Shown here in pieces: positions 1 to 5,737 of a DNA stretch of 6,659 bases (positions are counted from its first letter, which is position 1; each line of letters begins with the position of its first letter). The stretch covers positions 1-6,659 of the forward strand of contig CALBHI010000069.1 of assembly GCA_937894535.1 (NCBI GenBank), given 5' to 3'. Source of the stretch: an uncultured Verrucomicrobiota bacterium (lineage in GTDB: Bacteria > Verrucomicrobiota > Kiritimatiellia > CAIVKH01). Under the pieces are notes generated by a model. That model was given only the letters and a program-made list of their open reading frames with translations, was not told the DNA's origin and made no database searches. A program made the position numbers and the translations under genes.

Positions 1-1079
1 ATTTCCAGGATTTCGCTCTCCAGGCGCATGCGTTCGTGCATCGCATCCGACAGGCGTGCGTTGGCCTCCTTCAGCTCACGGGTGCGCTGCGCGACCGCGG
101 ATTCGATCCGGCGGGTCCGGCCGGCGAGCATGGCGATGGTGGCGGTGAGCAGCAGGGTGATCGCCGAGCCGGCGCCGAGGATGAGGCCGGGCAGGGCGGT
201 GGACCGTGCGCGTTGGTATTCGTCCGCGGCCCGGGCCTCGAAGCGCCATTCCGCATCCGCGACCGGGATGGTTTGCCTGACCTCGAGTTCGGCCGGGTGT
301 GGTGACGCCGGTTCGGCATGCATGGCTGGATCGTAGAAGCGGACCAGCACGTCCTTGACCGCGATATCGGCGAGGGCGCGTTCTAGGATCTGCTGCGGCC
401 AGAGTATGGCGAGGGTGAAGCCGGAGAGCACGCGGGCCCCGGAGTCCTGGTAAAGCGGGGAGAGCATGAAGTAGCCAACGGATCCGTCGGGCTGTTGCAG
501 GCGTATCTGGTGCACGAGCACCGGGCCGCCGCGGTTGGCCAGGCGTCCGATGGCATCCGAAAATCCGGGGAGGCCGGCGAGGTCGGCACCGATGGGGAAA
601 CCGAGGGCCTCGGCGGGTTGTTCATGGACCAGAGGAAAGTATTCCGGGCGGATGGCGGCCGGACGGAAGGTGCCGTCCTCGGCCGGATCCAGCACGGCCA
701 GCGCCGGCTGGCCGGCCCGTTCGAGTTCGGCGCGCACCGCGTGCGGCATGCGCTGGGAAAATCCGTAGGCCCCGAGGATGTCGCGTTGGAAGGCCAGGCC
801 TTTGCTGGAGAACTCCTCGAAATCGCGTTCGGTGATCTGCGCGGACAGGTCGTGCAGCAGGCCGATGGCCTGGAGCACCTCCTGGTAGGTCTCGATCTGG
901 CGGGCGATGAGGTTGCGCATCGATGTCGCCTCGGCGGCGAAGATGCGGCGGATCTCCTCGCGGTGCCGCGCCTCGCTGATGCGCGATCCGGTCCAGCTTG
1001 CACCGAGACCGCCGATCAGGATGAGCAGCGCTACGGCGCGCGCCAGGAAGGTGGTTCCGCTCTGGGGTGGATAGGCCAT
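1..1079 (-). CDS. CHASE-domain membrane sensor protein, N-terminal part (C-terminus beyond left edge)
   Basis: This frame stays open on the minus strand from an ATG at 1079 to the window edge, giving 359 residues and no stop. The order is a short N-terminus, a transmembrane segment at about residues 11-30, a periplasmic domain at about 63-225, a second transmembrane segment at about 296-318, and a charged, probably coiled-coil stretch from about 325 on. The periplasmic part matches the CHASE pattern: TYQEVLQAIGLL near 64-75, the F of RDFEEF, the YFPLVHEQP box at 147-155, LGFPIGADL at 159-167, and the QIRLQQPDG...YFMLSPLYQ block at 191-211. CHASE domains sense small extracellular ligands and pass the signal to a cytoplasmic histidine kinase, GGDEF/EAL or cyclase module. 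That output module lies outside the window, so the signalling type is unknown. A coiled coil with QRTRELKEAN right after the membrane suits a PAS/histidine kinase or GGDEF protein. The ligand cannot be inferred. An in-frame ATG at 1088 is an alternative start. Confidence 0.87.
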   Translation of the reverse strand, partial: MAYPPQSGTTFLARAVALLILIGGLGASWTGSRISEARHREEIRRIFAAEATSMRNLIARQIETYQEVLQAIGLLHDLSAQITERDFEEFSSKGLAFQRDILGAYGFSQRMPHAVRAELERAGQPALAVLDPAEDGTFRPAAIRPEYFPLVHEQPAEALGFPIGADLAGLPGFSDAIGRLANRGGPVLVHQIRLQQPDGSVGYFMLSPLYQDSGARVLSGFTLAILWPQQILERALADIAVKDVLVRFYDPAMHAEPASPHPAELEVRQTIPVADAEWRFEARAADEYQRARSTALPGLILGAGSAITLLLTATIAMLAGRTRRIESAVAQRTRELKEANARLSDAMHERMRLESEILE

Positions 1080-1087
1080 GCGGGACA

Positions 1088-1091
1088 TCCT
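1088..1091 (-). promoter_or_regulatory. Shine-Dalgarno-like AGGA for the CHASE sensor gene
   Basis: On the minus strand AGGA ends 8 nt before the ATG at 1079, a normal ribosome-binding distance. It overlaps the alternative in-frame ATG at 1088, which has only an AGG directly abutting it. This favours 1079 as the start. The motif is short, so the call is modest. Confidence 0.45.
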
Positions 1092-1117
1092 AGCCCGTGG
1101 CGCGGCGCAAGACAATG

Positions 1118-1155
1118 CGGCTGATCGCGGATGATGGCCGGTCCTCGATCAGCCG
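1118..1155 (-). terminator. Perfect inverted repeat, possible terminator downstream of the phosphatase gene
   Basis: Positions 1118-1127 (CGGCTGATCG) and 1146-1155 (CGATCAGCCG) are exact reverse complements, giving a 10-bp stem around an 18-nt loop. On the minus strand the stem begins 11 nt after the phosphatase stop codon and lies before the CHASE sensor start. This is where a terminator would be expected. The sequence after the stem (CATTGTCTT) is only mildly T-rich, with no classic U-tract, so it may instead be a 3'-end stabilising or protein-binding element. Confidence 0.45.
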
Positions 1156-1166
1156 TCGCCGGACGA

Positions 1167-4100
1167 TCAGTACCCGGTATTGATGCGGTAGAACCGGTTG
1201 GTGAAGGGCGTGGTGTTGGTATCGGTGATGCGGCTTACCGGCGAGGTGGCGGTAAAGGTGATGAGGTCAAGCCATGGATTGGTCAGGCTCCCGTTGGCGA
1301 AGCTGATCGAATACGCGCGCCCGGACACGGTGGACCAATCGAGGCGGATGGCGTTGCCGGACTCCGGTTGCTGGTCGAGAATCTTGAAGACCGAGTTCGC
1401 GTTGGCGGGATTGGTTCCGGCGCGGATCTCGTCGCCGTCGTCCATCCCGTCGCCGTCGCTATCGGCCAGGTTCGGATTGCTGGTTTGTCCGCCGGGATTG
1501 ATCGGGGTCAGGGTGTTGTCAAACCCGGTCAGTTCTTCCGCATCGGAAAGTCCGTCGCCATCGGTATCCACCATCGGGGTGAAGGTCACGTTCACGTCGT
1601 CGCCATCGCTGTCGAAGCGTCCGTCGTTGACGGTCAGCCGGAAGGTCACCACGGTGTTGCTGGCGACGTTGTTGGTCAGCACGAAGGCGGCGAACGGTTG
1701 GTCGAGGTTCGCGGTGGCGGTGGCCGGTCCGGCGATCTGCGTCCATTGATAGGTCAACGGCAGGTTGGCCGGGCTGGTTGAGGCGGTGCCGTTTACCACG
1801 GCCCACATGCCGGCTTCGACCGTCTGGGCGGATCCGGCTTCGGCAACCGGGAGGTCGAGGGCGAGGGTGCGGGTGGCGATGGCAAGGAACTCGCCGGCCT
1901 GGATGTCGCCGTCGCCGTTGCCGGCCGGGACCTGGGCGGCGGAGAACAGGGCACCGCCGTCGCCGTTGCCAAAGGGGGCCGCGGCAAACAGGAGTTGGGT
2001 CGGCCAGGAACCGAAGTGGTTCGGCACGTGGAGGGTTCCTTCGAGGACGCCATTGCCGTTGGTGCCGTTGTTGTTCAGGCCGGCGGTCATGGTGTTGTAA
2101 GTGGCCTGGTCGGATTGCGCAGCGCCGGTGGGACCGAACCAGCCGTGGAAGCCGCTGTCGTTCTCGTCCGCCATGAAGGCGCTCCATTGCATGATGCTGC
2201 CGGACTTGGCCCAGTTGGCCGGGCGCTGGGTGCTGGTGGTGGCGGCAATATAGAGGAAGTGGTCGTTGCCTTCGCCAGCGTCCTGGGTGGCGGTGTAGAG
2301 GGTGTTGCCGCGGATGGCGGCAAAAAGGTTCAGGCCGTTCGAGGCGCGTTGCCAGGCGGGATTGTCGAGCAGGCCGTCGAGGTTGAACGGCGGGCCGATG
2401 TCGATGGTATGGGTGTCGATCACTTCATCAAGATCGTTGAAAGCCTGCACCTTCATGCGGTTCCCCTGCACCTCGATCACCGCGTAGCTGTGGCGCGCAT
2501 TGTAGGCCACGGCGGAATACTCCTTGATGTTGGTGAGCGGGTAGAGGAACGCGCCGCCACCGGCGGTGTTCAGGTAGTGGGTGCCGTTGATGGCGTTGAT
2601 GCGTTCGTAGAAGTGGTTGTGGCCCTGCACGACGAGGTGGACCCCGTGGGTCTTCAGGATGGGCACGATGTTGTCTTTCACGCGCACGTTGTCGTTGTGA
2701 TTACCCTGGCTGGTGTAGGGGGGGCGGTGCAGGATGACCACGCGCCAGCGCTGGGTGGCGGCCGCCAGGTCGGCGTTCAGCCAGGCGTTGATTTCATTCA
2801 TGGTGGCAGTGGTGTTGTCCTCGTACGGCTCCGTGTCGATCACGGAGACGTGCAGGTTGCCGAATTCAAACGAATAGTTTTTGCCGATGTGGTTGGCCGG
2901 GCCGTTGGTCGGGAGCCGGAAGTAATCCACCATGTACTGGCCGGAGGCGGTATCCCAATCGTGGTTGCCCAGCGCGGGAAACAGCGGGATGCGGCGCATG
3001 CTCGGGCCGTAGAGCCGGAAGAAGAACGGATCGTACCAACCCGGTGCGCCGTCCATGTTGCACGGGTCGATGCCATACACGTTATCGCCCGAGGTGAAGA
3101 TGGCGTCGATGTCCTGGCGGGCGTTGATCCGGTTGGCGATGGCATACATGCCCGCCGTACCCTGGCCGTGGTCGCCGATGAGCGCGACCCGGAAGGACTG
3201 GTTGGCGGAGGGGCGGGTGCGGAAGGGCTGGCCTTCCAACAGCACTTCGCCGTTGCTGCGCACACGGTAGTAGTAGGTCGTGCCGGGTTGCAGTCCGTTG
3301 AGCAGCACGGTGTGGTCGCGGGTGGCGCCGCCGTTCGACACGGTGCCGCTGCTGTAGGAGAGGTCGAGACCGAAGTCCACCACGCTGTCGCCCGGGGCGG
3401 CGGTCTGCCAGGCGATCGCGGCGGTATTGCCGGGATTGGGCATCTGGATGAACGGTCCGCGCGTCAGGGCAGTGTTGGTGTACAGCTCGACAATCAGGCT
3501 GGCGTCGGAACTGCCGAGGGACGAGTTGTGCAGGGAGGCCGCGAGGACGTTGGTGCCGGCGACGAGCAGCGAGGGGTCGATGGTGACAAATTCCTTCGGG
3601 TTGGGGTTGGATGCACCTTCGCCGCGGGATGATTCGTGGTTCAGGCCGGCGGTGCTGTGGGTCACCGTGCCGGCGGGCATGCTCAGGCGGGCAACTTCCG
3701 CGCCGTTGAGGTACACCATGGCCCCGTCGTCGTAATCGACGGCAACGGTAAGCCGGGTGATGCTGGCCGGATTGTCGACCACGAAGGTCTTGCGGGTGAA
3801 GACCGACAGGTAGTTGTTCTGCATGTCGCCGAGGGTCGTCCCGTCGTCACAGTCGGCAAAACCGAAGCCCGAGGGCGCGGGACCCAGCCAGGCCCCATCG
3901 TTGTACGCGATGCTCGACCAGGTCTGGGTGCCTTGGACGGCGGGAGTCGAGGTCCCTTTGACGTAACGCCAGGTGTCGCCTTCGCGGATGGAGGGGCCGG
4001 GCGGAGGGGGCGGCACGTAGGTGGGCGCGCTGATGGAGACCTCGTCGAGGAAGGCATCGTTGCCGGCGCCGGTCGGTCCACGGATCATAAAGGCTACCGA

Positions 4101-4754
4101 TCCGAGCCCCTCGCCGTTTGCGCCCAGCGTCCACGAGCCGTTGTAGGTGAACCAGCCCCCGTTGTTGCGGTTGCTGGCGAGCAGGGAGTAGGAGCGGTTG
4201 CCCGGCTGGAGGTTGACCGTGATGTCGTAGATGTGACCGAGTGTGAAGGTGACCGCGTTGGTGGCGCGATCGGTGCCGTCATACCATTGGAAGCTCGTGG
4301 AACCTGCGGCAAAGAAGAAGGAGAGGCGCTGGCTGCTGAAATGGCTGGCCTCGTTGCCCGCGCGGATGGTGAAGGCCATGCGGCGGGTCGGCGCGTTGGT
4401 GCTGTTGGCGTTGAAGTCGGCGCGCATGCTGAACTTCACCGTCATGTTGCTGGCGCACGACGGAATCGGGCGGCTGATCGACGTGCCGGAGCTGCCGCCG
4501 TTACCGAACAAACCGACACTTTTGGTCCCGCTGATTTTGGAGGCACTACTGAGGAAGGCTCCACCATCCTGCTGGCTGTTCGGGCCCCAAAAACCTGTCC
4601 AGTCGCCGGTTCCGCCCGCAACACCGAGAGGGCTACCCGAGTAACTTTCGAAATCGTCGGCTGCGGTCAACTGCCCACGGGCCGTGCCGGAGAGGAGAAG
4701 GGTTGCCAGGGACAGCAAGGTCATCAAGTAGGGTGTGCGCATCAGGAGCCTCAT
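1167..4754 (-). CDS. Secreted multidomain purple-acid-phosphatase-type metallophosphoesterase
   Basis: The product is 1195 residues. Residues 1-27 form a signal peptide (MRLLMRTPYL, then a Leu-rich core, cleavage near 25-27). A LamG-like beta-sandwich follows (about 33-243), then a proline linker (PPPPPGP) and a jelly-roll module with the VDYDDGAMVYLNGAEVA signature (about 256-428). A PAP-type Fn3-like domain (about 432-515) leads into the metallophosphatase domain (about 521-787). Its five motifs are complete: GDHG (D528), GDNVY (D557, Y560), GNHD (N597, H598), LHRPPY (H676) and GHNHFYER (H712, H714). Purple acid phosphatases use these residues, including the Tyr, to bind a dinuclear metal centre and hydrolyse phosphate esters. 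The C-terminal part has a tentative CBM9/DOMON-like module (about 790-968), a PKD/REJ-like domain (about 969-1060), two calcium-loop repeats DTDGDGLSD and DSDGDGMDD, and an end domain finishing in FYRINTGY. The frame is open upstream to 5027, but that part is low-complexity and overlaps the hydrolase gene. The ATG at 4742 is a close alternative start with a TGAGG 6 nt before it. The substrate is unknown. Confidence 0.9.
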   Translation of the reverse strand: MRLLMRTPYLMTLLSLATLLLSGTARGQLTAADDFESYSGSPLGVAGGTGDWTGFWGPNSQQDGGAFLSSASKISGTKSVGLFGNGGSSGTSISRPIPSCASNMTVKFSMRADFNANSTNAPTRRMAFTIRAGNEASHFSSQRLSFFFAAGSTSFQWYDGTDRATNAVTFTLGHIYDITVNLQPGNRSYSLLASNRNNGGWFTYNGSWTLGANGEGLGSVAFMIRGPTGAGNDAFLDEVSISAPTYVPPPPPGPSIREGDTWRYVKGTSTPAVQGTQTWSSIAYNDGAWLGPAPSGFGFADCDDGTTLGDMQNNYLSVFTRKTFVVDNPASITRLTVAVDYDDGAMVYLNGAEVARLSMPAGTVTHSTAGLNHESSRGEGASNPNPKEFVTIDPSLLVAGTNVLAASLHNSSLGSSDASLIVELYTNTALTRGPFIQMPNPGNTAAIAWQTAAPGDSVVDFGLDLSYSSGTVSNGGATRDHTVLLNGLQPGTTYYYRVRSNGEVLLEGQPFRTRPSANQSFRVALIGDHGQGTAGMYAIANRINARQDIDAIFTSGDNVYGIDPCNMDGAPGWYDPFFFRLYGPSMRRIPLFPALGNHDWDTASGQYMVDYFRLPTNGPANHIGKNYSFEFGNLHVSVIDTEPYEDNTTATMNEINAWLNADLAAATQRWRVVILHRPPYTSQGNHNDNVRVKDNIVPILKTHGVHLVVQGHNHFYERINAINGTHYLNTAGGGAFLYPLTNIKEYSAVAYNARHSYAVIEVQGNRMKVQAFNDLDEVIDTHTIDIGPPFNLDGLLDNPAWQRASNGLNLFAAIRGNTLYTATQDAGEGNDHFLYIAATTSTQRPANWAKSGSIMQWSAFMADENDSGFHGWFGPTGAAQSDQATYNTMTAGLNNNGTNGNGVLEGTLHVPNHFGSWPTQLLFAAAPFGNGDGGALFSAAQVPAGNGDGDIQAGEFLAIATRTLALDLPVAEAGSAQTVEAGMWAVVNGTASTSPANLPLTYQWTQIAGPATATANLDQPFAAFVLTNNVASNTVVTFRLTVNDGRFDSDGDDVNVTFTPMVDTDGDGLSDAEELTGFDNTLTPINPGGQTSNPNLADSDGDGMDDGDEIRAGTNPANANSVFKILDQQPESGNAIRLDWSTVSGRAYSISFANGSLTNPWLDLITFTATSPVSRITDTNTTPFTNRFYRINTGY
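1419..1574 (-). other. Thrombospondin type 3-like calcium-binding repeats within the phosphatase
   Basis: Residues about 1061-1112 of the phosphatase hold two Asp-rich loops, DTDGDGLSDAEE and DSDGDGMDDGDE, separated by a Gly/Asn/Pro-rich spacer of about 23 residues. In thrombospondin type 3 repeats the spaced Asp side chains bind Ca2+ and stiffen the chain. Here they link the PKD-like domain to the C-terminal domain, as in many secreted PVC-group proteins. Confidence 0.8.
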
Positions 4755-4820
4755 GGTTTTCACATCCAATCTACACGGTCCGGACAGCGCGGAATAGGTC
4801 ATTTCCTGCTTAAAGCATGA

Positions 4821-4850
4821 CACTTTTGAACCGCGCGGTTTGCGCAAGTG
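4821..4850 (-). terminator. Palindromic hairpin between hydrolase and phosphatase genes
   Basis: AACCGCGCGGTT at 4829-4840 is a perfect 12-bp palindrome. It is flanked by CACTT (4821-4825) and AAGTG (4846-4850), which are also reverse complements, so a two-part hairpin with an internal loop can form. It lies 17 nt past the hydrolase stop and 66 nt before the phosphatase start. No U-tract follows it, so it may be a weak terminator, an attenuator or a symmetric protein-binding site. The sequence does not decide between these. Confidence 0.35.
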
Positions 4851-4866
4851 GCCGCCCGGGGGCGAA

Positions 4867-5619
4867 TTACCGGCGGTCCACCGCGTCGATGATGGCGGCG
4901 ACGATAGCGGCCCGCTGGGCTTCAGCGGTGATCGTGGCGGGCTGGTCGCCCGGCTGGACGAACCCGGGGGTTGTGCCATCCCAGTATGAGCCGAACTGGG
5001 TGTGGTTGCCGCCCTCCACCGCAACAAATGCCGTGGACGGGGGAAGCAACCGGGCAGACCGCGAAATGTCCGATGCGGTGGTCAAGCCATCGCGCGTGCC
5101 GAAAATAGACACCACCCTGAGCCGGGAGAAACGCAGGGAGTCGGCGGAGGAGGGGTAGGCGGCGAGCAGGGCAACCCCCTCGACAAATTGCGGAAACTCC
5201 CTGGCATAGGTGCAGGAGGCAACTCCACCCAGCGAATGCCCACCGATCAACCAACGACGGATGTCGCGGTTGACGAACTGGGCCAGCAGGGCTCGCTTGT
5301 AACCAAGGAAAGCGATGTCGAGCGGCATTTTCACCACGACCGCCACATAACCCTCCCGGGCCAGGTCGCGCGCAAGCAAGGCGTAGGCCCGGAAATCGAC
5401 AAAACCGCCCGGGTACAGGATGATGCCGGTGGTCGGCGTCCCGGTGCTCGGCCTGAATGTGTAAAGCTGGTCGCGCAGGGAGGTTACGGTTACGTCTGGA
5501 GAAGAAGCCAGGGCCGCCAACGCTTCGGGCGTGGCCGGGTACGAGGCGGGTTGGGCCTGGGACGAGAGGGGTGAGGCGAGGCCGCACAGCACGCCAAGAA
5601 GGCAAAGGATTCGTTGCAT
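4867..5619 (-). CDS. Secreted alpha/beta hydrolase (Abhydrolase_5-like)
   Basis: The product is 250 residues with a signal peptide (MQRILCLLGVLCGLASPLSS, likely cleavage after SQA at 20-22). No convincing lipobox precedes Cys12, so it is probably soluble and exported. The fold features are in order: the oxyanion loop YPGGFVDFRAY (69-79), the nucleophile elbow GGHSLGG (S129), the acid in FGTRDGLT (D177) and the histidine in GGNHTQFG (H206). This is the usual serine-hydrolase triad, with the full length of the small Abhydrolase_5 family. Its members are mostly uncharacterised esterase-like enzymes, so no substrate is claimed. The GNHTQFG...GDQPATI tail is typical of this family. In-frame starts exist upstream (ATG at 5637, GTG at 5643), but 5619 gives the best signal peptide. 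No clear Shine-Dalgarno precedes it. It is on the same strand as the phosphatase, 112 bp upstream of it, so loose co-expression is possible. Confidence 0.9.
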   Translation of the reverse strand: MQRILCLLGVLCGLASPLSSQAQPASYPATPEALAALASSPDVTVTSLRDQLYTFRPSTGTPTTGIILYPGGFVDFRAYALLARDLAREGYVAVVVKMPLDIAFLGYKRALLAQFVNRDIRRWLIGGHSLGGVASCTYAREFPQFVEGVALLAAYPSSADSLRFSRLRVVSIFGTRDGLTTASDISRSARLLPPSTAFVAVEGGNHTQFGSYWDGTTPGFVQPGDQPATITAEAQRAAIVAAIIDAVDRR

Positions 5620-5737
5620 GCCACGAGTATCATCCATGAACACGGCGATGCCAACAGGCTTTTTTACCGCTAAACGATTCTTGTTATCGCAGGGACTTCA
5701 GGAGCATCATGATGCAAAGGGGTCTCCACACCACACC
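5620..5737. other. Divergent intergenic region, putative promoter area
   Basis: These 118 bp separate the start codons of two divergently transcribed exported-protein genes, so promoters for both should lie here or within the first codons. The stretch 5660-5690 is noticeably more A/T-rich than its surroundings and includes a run of six T at 5660-5665. TTGTTA (5681-5686) with CATCAT 18 bp downstream (5705-5710) is a weak sigma70-like match on the plus strand. No operator-like palindrome stands out. Confidence 0.3.

Noticed and set aside
383..1003. A 206-residue minus-strand frame rich in Arg, Ser and Pro
   Set aside because: It is an out-of-frame shadow of the CHASE sensor with low-complexity composition.
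495..1124. A 209-residue plus-strand open frame opposite the CHASE gene
   Set aside because: The minus frame carries clear CHASE motifs and two membrane segments. The plus frame has no recognisable features.
1907..1970. A 16-bp direct repeat (1907-1922 and 1955-1970), considered as a CRISPR or regulatory repeat
   Set aside because: There are only two copies inside a coding region, and both encode GNGDG loops of the phosphatase. Protein repetition explains them.
1995..3632. A 545-residue plus-strand open frame opposite the phosphatase
   Set aside because: It is antisense to the PAP and jelly-roll modules, whose motifs are intact. Its Gly/Val/Ala/His-rich composition, without recognisable motifs, is typical of a GC-rich shadow frame.
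3636..4820. A 394-residue plus-strand open frame
   Set aside because: It is antisense to the N-terminal LamG-like and jelly-roll modules of the phosphatase. It has biased composition and no domain or signal peptide.
4755..5027. N-terminal extension of the phosphatase frame up to 5027
   Set aside because: It encodes Pro/Ser/Arg-rich low-complexity sequence, overlaps the end of the hydrolase gene and would bury a clear signal peptide internally.
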